From assembly GCF_030125375.1 (NCBI RefSeq), contig NZ_JASJUU010000003.1, positions 882,247 through 946,246 on the forward strand: a stretch of DNA of 64,000 bases, given 5' to 3'. Position 1 is the first letter of the stretch; each line of letters opens with the position of its first letter. Both the position numbers and the translations under genes were made by a program. This document shows, piece after piece, positions 52,945 to 61,572 of the stretch. The DNA is from Pseudoalteromonas umbrosa. Its GTDB lineage: Bacteria; Pseudomonadota; Gammaproteobacteria; Enterobacterales; Alteromonadaceae. The notes beneath the pieces are model-generated. The model saw only the letters and a program-made list of their open reading frames with translations, was not told the origin of the DNA and ran no database searches.

Positions 52945-54213
52945 ATGACGTATATATCTGATACCAGCGCACAAGACACGCAGATAGAGAAAAAAAGGAA
53001 CTATAAACTCTACATTTCGATCATCGTCGGTATCGCTATTTTTCTTAGTTTAATTGTACCTCAAATTTCAGTTTGGCTGAGTGGTACAAGCGCAGTTCGT
53101 TTAGAGAAAATTCGTATTGCTGAGGTACAAAAAGGACAATTTGTTCGAGATATTTCGGTGCAAGGGCGCGTTATTGCAGCGAAACGGCCGACAGTATACA
53201 GTCCTGCTCAAGGCACTGTGACATACTTAGTGACTCCTGGTGATACCGTCGCGATGGGCGAGGCACTTGCGGTAATTGACAGTCCAGAATTAACGAGCTT
53301 GTTTGCACAAGAAAGTTCAGAACTAACGCGACTTAAAACGCAGCTAGAGCGAGAGAAAATACAGGTCAAAAAGCAAGACTTGGAACAAGAGAATTATATT
53401 GGCAAAGCGCAAGTAGCACTCAATGCAGCAAAGCGCGAAATGCGCCGAAATGAAGAAGGCCAAAAGAATCAAGTTGTCAGTGATATTGATTTTCAAAAGG
53501 CTAAGGATGATCTTCAAAATGCTGAACGCGAGTATCGATTGGCTGTGAAAGAAGTTGCATTATTAAAAGAAAGTCAAAAGTTTGAAATTAAAACACGTGC
53601 GCTTGAATTAGAAGCGCAGCAAGTTGTTGTTAATGAATTACAGAGACAGGTTTCATCTCTTTCTATAGTCTCACCTGTTGCAGGAATTGTTGGTAATTTA
53701 ACTGTTGAACAAAAAAATACGGTTACTAAAAACCAACCTTTATTGAGTGTTGTTGATTTGTCTCAATATGAAGTTGAGGTGAAGATCCCTGAAAACTATG
53801 CGGATGATTTAGCGCTGGGTATGGGGGCAGACTTAATGCTTAATGGCAATAAATATAGAGGTGAACTCACTGCAATATCACCTGAAATAGTCAGCGGTCA
53901 AGTAGAAGGGAAAATTCGCTTTAAAGATAAGAATATAAAAGGGTTGAGACAAAACCAAAGACTAACTAGCCGTGTTGTTTTAGAAGAAAAAAGCGACGTT
54001 TACTTTCTACCTCGAGGTCAATTTACAGAGTCTGGAGGGGGCCGGTTTGTCTACGTTGTTGAAGATGGCACAGCCGTTAAAAAATCGATTAAATTGGGTT
54101 CAAAGAGTTTAGGTCAAGTGGAAGTTATTTCTGGTCTAGCAATGGGCGACAAAGTAGTAATTTCTGACCTGAGTATATTTAAAGAAGCAGGAAGTGTAAG
54201 AATCGTACAATAA
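52945..54213 (+). CDS. MacA/HlyD-type periplasmic adaptor
   Basis: The start is ATG 52945, 4 bases after AAGGAAG; 422 residues. N-terminal membrane anchor (LYISIIVGIAIFLSLIVPQI, about 24-43), a lipoyl half motif (VISVQGRVIAAKRPTVYSPAQG-V), a coiled coil at about 130-230, the second half (SIVSPVAGIVGNLTVEQKN) and beta-barrel and membrane-proximal domains to residue 422. First gene of a four-gene operon with an ATPase and two permeases, so it is the fusion protein of a MacAB-like tripartite exporter. Substrate unknown. Confidence 0.88.
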   Translation: MTYISDTSAQDTQIEKKRNYKLYISIIVGIAIFLSLIVPQISVWLSGTSAVRLEKIRIAEVQKGQFVRDISVQGRVIAAKRPTVYSPAQGTVTYLVTPGDTVAMGEALAVIDSPELTSLFAQESSELTRLKTQLEREKIQVKKQDLEQENYIGKAQVALNAAKREMRRNEEGQKNQVVSDIDFQKAKDDLQNAEREYRLAVKEVALLKESQKFEIKTRALELEAQQVVVNELQRQVSSLSIVSPVAGIVGNLTVEQKNTVTKNQPLLSVVDLSQYEVEVKIPENYADDLALGMGADLMLNGNKYRGELTAISPEIVSGQVEGKIRFKDKNIKGLRQNQRLTSRVVLEEKSDVYFLPRGQFTESGGGRFVYVVEDGTAVKKSIKLGSKSLGQVEVISGLAMGDKVVISDLSIFKEAGSVRIVQ

Positions 54214-54225
54214 ATAGGGGGAAGT

Positions 54226-54915
54226 ATGTTAAGGATGAGTAAGTTAGCGAAGACTTATCGCACAGATGAAATTAAAACGAGCGCGCTCTGTCCGTTTGAT
54301 TTAGAGGTAAAACAAGGTGAGTTTGTCGCTGTCGTAGGGCCTTCAGGCTCTGGTAAAACAACTTTTCTTAACATTACAGGTTTACTCGAGCAGGCCAGTG
54401 AAGGCCAGTATTGGCTTGATGGTGTCGAGGTATCGACATTGGGTGATAAAGATAAATCACGTCTTAGAAATGAGAAAATAGGATTTGTATTTCAGAGTTT
54501 TAACCTGATCCCAGAACTAAATATTTACGATAATGTGGAGATGCCACTACGCTACAGAAAATTATCTGCTGCACAGCGTAAAGAGCGAGTTGAACAAGCG
54601 CTAGAGCAAGTTGGACTTGCCAAACGCCAATCTCATTTTCCATCACAACTCTCTGGTGGTCAGCAACAGCGAGTTGCGATCGCCAGAGCACTTGCAGGCT
54701 CTCCTTCATTTTTGCTTGCAGATGAACCAACGGGTAATTTAGATTCTAAAATGGCCAGTGGTGTAATGTCGCTATTAAAAGAGATCAATCAAAAAGGGAC
54801 TACCATCATCATGGTAACGCACGATCTCTCTCAAGTTGCGTTCGCAAGCCGGGTCATAGAGGTAAAAGATGGTGTAATTAATGATGTGGAAAACTACGCT
54901 CAAGAAATAGCTTAG
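54226..54915 (+). CDS. MacB/LolD-type ABC transporter ATPase
   Basis: 229 residues. Walker A GPSGSGKTT near 39-47, Q-loop FQSFNLIPELNIYDNVEMP, signature LSGGQQQRVAIARALAG and Walker B FLLADEPTGNLDSKMA, all intact. Closely similar in motif wording to DarD in this window. It serves the two permeases encoded downstream. 12 bases after the adaptor gene. Confidence 0.9.
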   Translation: MLRMSKLAKTYRTDEIKTSALCPFDLEVKQGEFVAVVGPSGSGKTTFLNITGLLEQASEGQYWLDGVEVSTLGDKDKSRLRNEKIGFVFQSFNLIPELNIYDNVEMPLRYRKLSAAQRKERVEQALEQVGLAKRQSHFPSQLSGGQQQRVAIARALAGSPSFLLADEPTGNLDSKMASGVMSLLKEINQKGTTIIMVTHDLSQVAFASRVIEVKDGVINDVENYAQEIA

Positions 54916-54925
54916 GGGACATTTT

Positions 54926-56254
54926 ATGGGTATTTATTACACCAAATTGGCATTTCTGAGTTTGTGGAAAACGCGTTATATGAGCTTGTTGGCAATCATT
55001 GTTATTGCAGTGGGTATTGCGGCCACAATGACGACGTACACGATCAACTATATGATGACAAAAGACCCTTTACCATCTAAATCGGATTCTCTTCATTTAG
55101 TACGGCTTAATAACTGGAGCCCAGAGGTGATTTATGGAAATAGAGATGAAGAGCATGCACCTATCTACATGTCAGTGCAAGATGCTGTGAATCTTATTCG
55201 CCATGATAAAGCACAAGCGCATATCCCTATTGCTGGCTTTAAGGACATGTTGAAGCTGCCCTCTCAAGATGCAATTGATGCAAAAATGACGTTTGTACGT
55301 GCTTCTACTCGAGATTTTTTTTCTTCTTTTGAAGTTCCTTTTCTATACGGGTCATCGTGGCCTAAAGGCAGTGATCAAAGTGGTGAACAAGTCGTTGTAA
55401 TTTCTAAGAAGCTCAATGAACAGCTGTTTGAAGGAAAAGATTCGATAGGGCAGTTAATAGAACTTGGCGAGCACCAGTTTACTATTGTTGGTGTCATTGA
55501 CGATTGGTTTGTTTTACCGCGTTTTTATGGTGAGTCTACGCGTGCCTTTAAATCTCCTAGAGATATATTTGTGCCGTTTCAAACACAGCTAAATTTAGAG
55601 TTCTGGTCGCCAAATGTGCAGGCATTTGAATGCTGGAAAGATGCAGAGAATGCATCTGTAGCAGCATTTTGGGCTTCAGAGTGTATTTGGGTTTATTTCT
55701 GGGTTCAACTGAATAATGAACTAGAAAAAGATGCTTACATGGACTTTTTAGATTCTTATGTAGAGCAACAAAAATCTTTGGGCCGATTCCAGCGCCCCAC
55801 GCTAAATGAATTGCAATCACCTGCTGAGTATTTAAAAGAGCGTGAAGCCTATTCATCAGATAGTGAAATAGCGGTTTGGCTTGCCATTTGTTTCTTTGCA
55901 CTTTGTTTGTTAAATGCAATGAGTATCATAATGACCAAATTCCAAAGCAAAGCGGGTGAAGTTGCGCTTCGTCGCGCAGTTGGCGCAAGTAGCGTTGATT
56001 TGATCCAGCAGTATATGATTGAAACAGGTATTATCGGTCTAATAGGTGGGCTTTTAGGCTTGCTACTGAGTCAAATTTGCTTATTCCTATCGAGCCAACT
56101 TTATACACATTTAAGTAAAGATATCATGGCAATGAGTGTGCAGTTGATGATTGTAACCGTCTTGCTATCCGTAGTTTCTAGCTTGATCTTTGGATTGTTC
56201 CCGATAGTAAAAGCAATTCGAGTTCAGCCTGCAACACAGTTGAAAAGCTTGTAA
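54926..56254 (+). CDS. FtsX/MacB-type permease subunit 1
   Basis: 442 residues with the four-helix MacB layout: helix near 17-37 (YMSLLAIIVIAVGIAATMTTY), a periplasmic core to about 310, and three C-terminal helices (WLAICFFALCLLNAMSIIMTK, IGLIGGLLGLLLSQICLF, LMIVTVLLSVVSSLIFGLF). The ALRRAVGASSVDLIQQYMIETG segment before the third helix is the FtsX consensus. It pairs with the next gene as a heterodimeric permease. Confidence 0.88.
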   Translation: MGIYYTKLAFLSLWKTRYMSLLAIIVIAVGIAATMTTYTINYMMTKDPLPSKSDSLHLVRLNNWSPEVIYGNRDEEHAPIYMSVQDAVNLIRHDKAQAHIPIAGFKDMLKLPSQDAIDAKMTFVRASTRDFFSSFEVPFLYGSSWPKGSDQSGEQVVVISKKLNEQLFEGKDSIGQLIELGEHQFTIVGVIDDWFVLPRFYGESTRAFKSPRDIFVPFQTQLNLEFWSPNVQAFECWKDAENASVAAFWASECIWVYFWVQLNNELEKDAYMDFLDSYVEQQKSLGRFQRPTLNELQSPAEYLKEREAYSSDSEIAVWLAICFFALCLLNAMSIIMTKFQSKAGEVALRRAVGASSVDLIQQYMIETGIIGLIGGLLGLLLSQICLFLSSQLYTHLSKDIMAMSVQLMIVTVLLSVVSSLIFGLFPIVKAIRVQPATQLKSL

Positions 56255-56266
56255 GGGAGATGGGGA

Positions 56267-57472
56267 ATGAAGGATTTATTACCAATTTTAAAGTCACTAA
56301 AAAGTAACTTTGGCGCGTCATCGCTGTTCATTTTACAGGTTGCGATAACCTTCACGATACTGGTTAATGCGGTATATCTTGCTCTGGATAAACGTGAGTC
56401 AATAGGGCGAGCTTCAGGTCTTGATGAGCAAAATGTATTCTATATTGCGACTAACTTACCCGTTGATGAGGCTGCTCGGGCTGGTATGTTAGATCAAGAT
56501 CTCGCTAATCTCAGAGCTCTCTCAGGCGTTGAATTCGCTTCTGTTTCCTCTGGAGTTCCACTTAGTGGCTGGGGACGATTTTTAGAAGTCGCAACAGAAC
56601 CCGACTCTAGGTATGACACTTTTTCTGGTTATTATGGTGGCGACCTAAATTTGCTAAGCGCGTTTGGTGTACAATTAGTCGCCGGCAATAGGTTTAGCCC
56701 AAGTTCTGAACTGAACGTGCGCACTGATGGGCATAAAGATGCCATAGATATCATGATCACCAAGCCTCTTGCTCAGTCACTTTATGCCGATGAATGGGAA
56801 CAAGTTGTAGGTAAGACTATTTATATAGATAAAAAACCACAGCGTGTTGTTGGCGTAATAGACAAATTACAAGCAGCATGGCCAACTTGGGTTGTTGTTG
56901 AGCATGTGGTTTTGGCTCCAGTCAAAGAGGCTGATGCTATGGTGTATTACATCATTAGAACACAGCTTGGCCAGCAGAGTGATGTAATGGAGAAGGCGTT
57001 GGCGTATTTAATGTCTTTTCACGGTAGAAAAATAGACAAAATAGAGACGTTTGAGCAAGTAAAGGCAAGTGCCTACAGTGCTGAAAATGCAGCAAGTAAT
57101 ACGTTATTTGGTGTGATTGGCGGCTTACTGATGGTGACGGCATTGGGGATTTTTGGGCAATCTCGTTATAGCATTATTAAGCGCACTAAACTTATCGGTA
57201 TTCGGCGCGCCATGGGTGCGAGCAAAGGACAAATAATCCGGTATTTTGTGTTAGAAAATTTGGTACTTTGTAGTATTGGGATTGTCATAGGCATTATTGC
57301 AGCAATAGTTCTGAGTAATGCATTCAGCAATGCTTTTTCGCTGGGGACTGTGCCAGCAAGTTATATGGTTTTAGGCACACTGAGTACAATTCTGCTTGGC
57401 CAAGTAGCTGTATTGTATCCAGCTTTCAAAGCATCTCAGTTATCACCTGCAATAGCCACGCGCACCGTTTAG
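56267..57472 (+). CDS. FtsX/MacB-type permease subunit 2
   Basis: 401 residues, layout as in subunit 1: N-terminal helix near 18-38, periplasmic core, three C-terminal helices with the GIRRAMGASKGQIIRYFVLENL FtsX segment. It begins 12 bases after subunit 1. Two different half-permeases suggest an asymmetric transporter, as in some peptide- or lipoprotein-related systems. A RstAB-like pair lies 600 bases downstream on the other strand, beyond arfB. Confidence 0.88.
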   Translation: MKDLLPILKSLKSNFGASSLFILQVAITFTILVNAVYLALDKRESIGRASGLDEQNVFYIATNLPVDEAARAGMLDQDLANLRALSGVEFASVSSGVPLSGWGRFLEVATEPDSRYDTFSGYYGGDLNLLSAFGVQLVAGNRFSPSSELNVRTDGHKDAIDIMITKPLAQSLYADEWEQVVGKTIYIDKKPQRVVGVIDKLQAAWPTWVVVEHVVLAPVKEADAMVYYIIRTQLGQQSDVMEKALAYLMSFHGRKIDKIETFEQVKASAYSAENAASNTLFGVIGGLLMVTALGIFGQSRYSIIKRTKLIGIRRAMGASKGQIIRYFVLENLVLCSIGIVIGIIAAIVLSNAFSNAFSLGTVPASYMVLGTLSTILLGQVAVLYPAFKASQLSPAIATRTV

Positions 57473-57675
57473 CATACAAATGTTTAGGTACTAGGTTTAG
57501 AGTGACGTTGGTTACAAAGACTAGTACCTTAAAGCATCCCTATTACTTACCTTTTTGTTATAATATGCATTGAGAGCACGGTATCCGTATTATTAGACAA
57601 TGATTAAGTGCTTTTATGTTTCTTACGGTTTGAGCTTAAGTACTTAAACCAATTCAAAAGGGCAATTAAGTTAGT

Positions 57676-58089
57676 ATGTTACGTCTATCAAATAATGTAG
57701 AGCTGTCTGATTGGGAAATAGAGTTATCGGCAATTAGAGCACAAGGGGCCGGGGGGCAAAATGTAAACAAGGTGTCTTCGGCGATACACTTACGATTTGA
57801 TATTAAGCGCTCTACACTCCCTGCATTTTACAAAGATCGTCTACTGGCACTAAAAGACAATCGGATCAGTAAAGAGGGTGTTATTGTGCTAAAAGCGCAA
57901 ACGTATCGAACTCAAGAGCAAAATAAAGAGGATGCGCTTAATCGATTAAAGCAACTTATCCTTGATGCGATTAAGGTTGAGAAAGTGCGTCGACAGACAA
58001 AGCCAACAAGAAGCTCACAGAGAAAACGTTTAGACACCAAAAACAAAAGAGCACAGACAAAAGTACTTAGGCGATCAGTTAAATATTAG
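57676..58089 (+). CDS. arfB: Alternative ribosome-rescue factor ArfB (YaeJ)
   Basis: 137 residues. The GGQ motif is in SAIRAQGAGGQNVNKVSSAIHLRFDIKRS, the pattern of ArfB/ICT1-type peptidyl-tRNA hydrolases, and the C-terminal tail is strongly basic (RQTKPTRSSQRKRLDTKNKR), as needed to reach into the empty mRNA channel of stalled ribosomes. It releases nascent chains from non-stop ribosomes. Its 3' end overlaps the convergent kinase gene by 11 bases. Confidence 0.93.
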   Translation: MLRLSNNVELSDWEIELSAIRAQGAGGQNVNKVSSAIHLRFDIKRSTLPAFYKDRLLALKDNRISKEGVIVLKAQTYRTQEQNKEDALNRLKQLILDAIKVEKVRRQTKPTRSSQRKRLDTKNKRAQTKVLRRSVKY

Positions 58090-59329
58090 TGTTTCTATGT
58101 GCAGGTAAAGAAACGTTGAAGGTTGCTCCAAGCATTTCAGACTCTGTTACCCAGCACTTACCATTGTGCCAACTAAGTATCTTTGTCACTATAGCGAGCC
58201 CAAGGCCAAAGCCGCCAGTTTCCTTGCTACGACTACTATCGAGGCGTGTAAACGGGCTAAATACACTGTCACGCTTATCTACTGGAATACCCGGGCCATC
58301 ATCAGATACAGATAAAATCACATGATTATCCCGCAGCTTGAGCTCTATCTTAATTTTTTGAGCGCCATATTTCTCAGCGTTTTGCAGTAAATTTTGTAAA
58401 ACACGCGCTAGATAATGATCATTACCAAAAACATAGATGTCTTGAGCTATGCTATGTTCAACCTGCTTGTTAGATGCTCCTAAGCATTTGCCTATTTGCG
58501 CCTCGACTAAGTCACTCAATGGGATGTTAGTTTTACTCATCTCACGCTCAGAAAACTCTAAACGTGCATAACTCAGCATTTCGTCAATTAACAGCTCCAT
58601 TTCTGTGACATCTTGACTCATTGCTTGGACTTGCTGAGGATCTTTTGGTGCTAACATTGCGAGTGCAAATTTTAATCTCGCAAGTGGTGTTCTCAATTCA
58701 TGTGATACTGCGTTTACCAAGTGTTTTTGGTTTTGCATCAGGCTTGCTGTTTGCAATGCAAGTTTTTGTATATGCTGAGTAAGCGTTGAGATGGCAGAAA
58801 ATCGCGATGGTTTGGTCTCAATATCTAGTTGACCGGTCGCTAGCTGCTCTGTAATACGCTTAAGCTGCTCTAAGTCGCGCCAAAGAGGACGCAACCACAG
58901 GACTAACAACAAGGCTAAAATAGAAAAAGAAACGAGCTTAAAGCCATATTTAGTCCATATAGAGGGGCGTTTGGGTTCGAAAGGTCCCAGTTTGACGATA
59001 CTTATTTCATCAGCTAATAGCATGAATAGTTGGTAATTATCATTACTGTCAAATGAAATGACCACTTCTCCCTTGCCTAGCGCAGTGCGCTGCTCTGGAA
59101 ACCAAGCGACATCGTTAATATTAATAATATCTAGGCTGCTCTTATTAGGATAATTTTCAATACCAACGGTGTTTAAAACGTCTCTTAAATTGTCCGCAAC
59201 TTGCTTTGCATAGCCTAATTCATTAGGGGTTTGATTACCCCAGTGTTTCCATATGTACTCACTACTTTGATTGATAGCAATGATACTAAAGAAAACAAAG
59301 AAATATAAACTTGCTAACAGTCGGAGCAT
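58079..59329 (-). CDS. Sensor histidine kinase, RstB-like
   Basis: 416 residues: membrane helix near 5-20, periplasmic sensor to about 125, second helix near 125-145 (FKLVSFSILALLLVLWLRPLW), HAMP-like linker, H-box NAVSHELRTPLARLKF near 215, N-box VLQNLLQNAEKYG and G-boxes SDDGPGIP and GGFGLGLAI. Sequence layout and the adjacent regulator point to the RstB group. Fourth gene of the operon that begins with the MipA-like protein. Confidence 0.9.
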   Translation of the reverse strand: MLRLLASLYFFVFFSIIAINQSSEYIWKHWGNQTPNELGYAKQVADNLRDVLNTVGIENYPNKSSLDIININDVAWFPEQRTALGKGEVVISFDSNDNYQLFMLLADEISIVKLGPFEPKRPSIWTKYGFKLVSFSILALLLVLWLRPLWRDLEQLKRITEQLATGQLDIETKPSRFSAISTLTQHIQKLALQTASLMQNQKHLVNAVSHELRTPLARLKFALAMLAPKDPQQVQAMSQDVTEMELLIDEMLSYARLEFSEREMSKTNIPLSDLVEAQIGKCLGASNKQVEHSIAQDIYVFGNDHYLARVLQNLLQNAEKYGAQKIKIELKLRDNHVILSVSDDGPGIPVDKRDSVFSPFTRLDSSRSKETGGFGLGLAIVTKILSWHNGKCWVTESEMLGATFNVSLPAHRNTNI

Positions 59330-59335
59330 GACACC

Positions 59336-60028
59336 TCAATCCCAAGCTGATTTAGAGCACAAGTAACCTTTACCCCAAACAGTCACTAATCTAAATGGTT
59401 GCTCTGGGTTGTCCCCTAGTTTTTTACGTAGGCGAGAAATTCGCACATCTACACTACGGTCTAAACCATCATATTCACGTCCAACGACTTGATTATAAAT
59501 ATGCTCACGGCTTAGAGTTTGTCCTGCGTTGTTTGCAAGCTCCCATAGCAGATCGAATTCATAGCTGGTCAATTCCACTTCTTGGCCCGATAGATAGGCT
59601 TTACGGGCAGCTTTGTCTACTTCTAATTGGCCAAGTTTGATATTGTCAGTACTTTCTTCTTGTTGTTTTCCTCCGCGCCGCAGTAAGGCATTAACTCGGG
59701 CGAGCAATACGTATGGCTCTACTGGCTTTATGACATAATCATCTGCACCTATTTCCAAGCCTCTTACATGATCAAAATCACTATCTTTGGCTGTTAAAAA
59801 CAGTACAGGGCCTGAATAGGCCTGTCTTATTTCTCTACAAATAGAGAAACCGTCTAAATTGGGTAACATAATATCTAAGATAACAACATCAGGCTGCTGG
59901 TCTATGATGGTATTTACTGCTTTTGCACCATCATTAACTATGGTGACAGAAAAGTTGTTACTTTCAAGAAATTGCCCAGTTAGTGTTGCAAGTCTTTCAT
60001 CGTCTTCAACAAGGATTACTTTAGCCAT
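59336..60028 (-). CDS. OmpR-family response regulator, RstA-like
   Basis: 230 residues. Receiver with phosphoacceptor Asp52 (VVILDIMLPNLDG), TAKDSDFDHVRGLEIGADDYVIKPV, and an effector domain ending in EYDGLDRSVDVRISRLRKKLGDNPEQPFRLVTVWGKGYLCSKSAWD, which closely resembles the RstA end. Its ATG overlaps the stop of the DUF3019 gene as TAATG, so it is translated with it. Likely autoregulates the operon. Confidence 0.9.
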   Translation of the reverse strand: MAKVILVEDDERLATLTGQFLESNNFSVTIVNDGAKAVNTIIDQQPDVVILDIMLPNLDGFSICREIRQAYSGPVLFLTAKDSDFDHVRGLEIGADDYVIKPVEPYVLLARVNALLRRGGKQQEESTDNIKLGQLEVDKAARKAYLSGQEVELTSYEFDLLWELANNAGQTLSREHIYNQVVGREYDGLDRSVDVRISRLRKKLGDNPEQPFRLVTVWGKGYLCSKSAWD

Positions 60029-60429
60029 TAAAAAAAGCTCCAGTCAGATTTTAGTTTGCGCCTATATTTTCGGCTTACAGCTGCGTTTATCTTTACTTTC
60101 TGATTTGCTAATACATGCATTTTTTCGTTTCTGAGTGAAAAAATCATGTCTTCAGAAATTGAGATACTGATATTAGTTTTAGCTTTTTGCTTGTTTTTCC
60201 AACACTGTAAAGATGTCTCGTTTTTAAATAAGCATACATTTTGTGGCGTCTGTATAGACCAGTCGACCGAAATCGTCATTTCGCAAATTTGGCCTATTGA
60301 TTTAACCATACAAACCATAGGCTTAATCTCAAGCTTTGCTTTCTTTACTGGTAATGCATTAATTTCAGCGTTGGCAGTTTTTGATAATAACAAACACAAA
60401 GCGAGGATAGAGGACCGCTTAAAACTCAT
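60028..60429 (-). CDS. DUF3019-like exported protein
   Basis: The start chosen is ATG 60429 with GGGGG ahead; 133 residues. Signal peptide MSFKRSSILALCLLLSKTANA. The mature part has Cys in MVCMVKSIGQICEM and in NVCLFKNETSLQCWK, two likely disulfides, and ends with a basic VSRKYRRKLKSDWSFF. Similar proteins (DUF3019) are encoded between MipA-like and RstA-like genes in Pseudoalteromonas, Shewanella and relatives, so a role in periplasmic sensing is plausible. Overlaps the MipA-like gene by 11 bases. Confidence 0.7.
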   Translation of the reverse strand: MSFKRSSILALCLLLSKTANAEINALPVKKAKLEIKPMVCMVKSIGQICEMTISVDWSIQTPQNVCLFKNETSLQCWKNKQKAKTNISISISEDMIFSLRNEKMHVLANQKVKINAAVSRKYRRKLKSDWSFF

Positions 60430-61417
60430 ATAATCCCCCAATAAAAATATTGGACGAAGAGTTTTGATCCACAAGAGGACTCTCTTTAATGCCGGAACCC
60501 AGCCAAGTATGTCTTGCACTGAACTTTAATTGCCAGCTCGAGTTTAATTTATAGTTAAAAGCAACACCTACATAAGGATTTACAGTAGATTTCCCTTGAT
60601 ATAAGTGATGTTGTGACTGCGAGTCCTTGAGGCTGATCCCATAATAGTAATCAACTAAAGCTTTGCCCTTGTACTCTGCACCAAGTTTGATTTTTAACCG
60701 AGATGGGTTGTCAGTTTGTATTGGAATAACAAAACTGTAATCGAGGCTACCATGATAACCTTGATAAGTATTTGTAACGTCATGGAGCCAAACTAGGGTT
60801 AATTTAGATGAGTTTTCAAAGTACCAATGTGCAAGAATACCGCCGTCCAAAGCCCAATCTCGTTTAGAAATTGTATCTAGTGAAATAGATTCTGCAGGCT
60901 CGTTAGGCTCTGGCTGTTCTTCTTTATCATTATTTGAATCATTGCCGTCATCGGTAATGCCACTATCTCCATCAGAGTCAACACCATCTGATCCGGGTTG
61001 GCTTGTGGGCGGGTTAGATTCATCGGGCTCAGGGGTAATTACCGGATTACTTGACTCTCCAGTGAATGTATTTTTTACTAAAATATTGCTCGGGTGGAAT
61101 CGTTCAAAATATGCTTGCTCGGTGTTGAGTTGGGCAATGAAACTGACATCGAATCTGTCCTGCTCTACAAAAGTGTAGCCTGTAGTTGTATTGTCAAAGA
61201 AGAACTTATCACCATAGTAATTAATATAAGGCAATATCACTAAAGGAACATTATCCCCGTCTCTGACTGGGTTGGTCGCGACGCCAGCACCAACGGCAAC
61301 AGAAAACTCCCATTTGCCTATTTCAGTACATTGCTCATTATTCTCACTGCAGTTTGCAAAGCTATCCGTAGTGAAGAAGCCGCAGCACAGAGATAATAAA
61401 ATGAAAAATTGTTTCAA
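60419..61417 (-). CDS. MipA/OmpV-family outer-membrane protein
   Basis: 332 residues with signal peptide ending SFA-NC. The MipA family pattern is visible in WEFSVAVGAGVATNPVRDGDNVPLVILPYINYYGDKFFFDN near the start and in C-terminal strands ending IFIGGLYEF, a terminal Phe as in outer-membrane barrels. Unusual is an insertion of about 55 acidic, Pro/Gly/Ser-rich residues around 135-190 (DESNPPTSQPGSDGVDSDGD and so on), probably an exposed loop, with repeated D-D-DG spacing as in calcium-binding repeats. First gene of the operon with DUF3019 and the RstAB-like pair. Confidence 0.8.
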   Translation of the reverse strand: MKQFFILLSLCCGFFTTDSFANCSENNEQCTEIGKWEFSVAVGAGVATNPVRDGDNVPLVILPYINYYGDKFFFDNTTTGYTFVEQDRFDVSFIAQLNTEQAYFERFHPSNILVKNTFTGESSNPVITPEPDESNPPTSQPGSDGVDSDGDSGITDDGNDSNNDKEEQPEPNEPAESISLDTISKRDWALDGGILAHWYFENSSKLTLVWLHDVTNTYQGYHGSLDYSFVIPIQTDNPSRLKIKLGAEYKGKALVDYYYGISLKDSQSQHHLYQGKSTVNPYVGVAFNYKLNSSWQLKFSARHTWLGSGIKESPLVDQNSSSNIFIGGLYEF

Positions 61418-61572
61418 TCAATTTACTCCCGTAAAACCTAGAGCTAAATTTACCAGTAATTTTCGTAATTACCAGAAGTGGTTACATTAAATAACAAATA
61501 GATCGAGCGAAATAACAGAACAATGCCGTCACTGTATTAAAGTAAAGTTACTTTCATTCAAGGAGCAAAACT

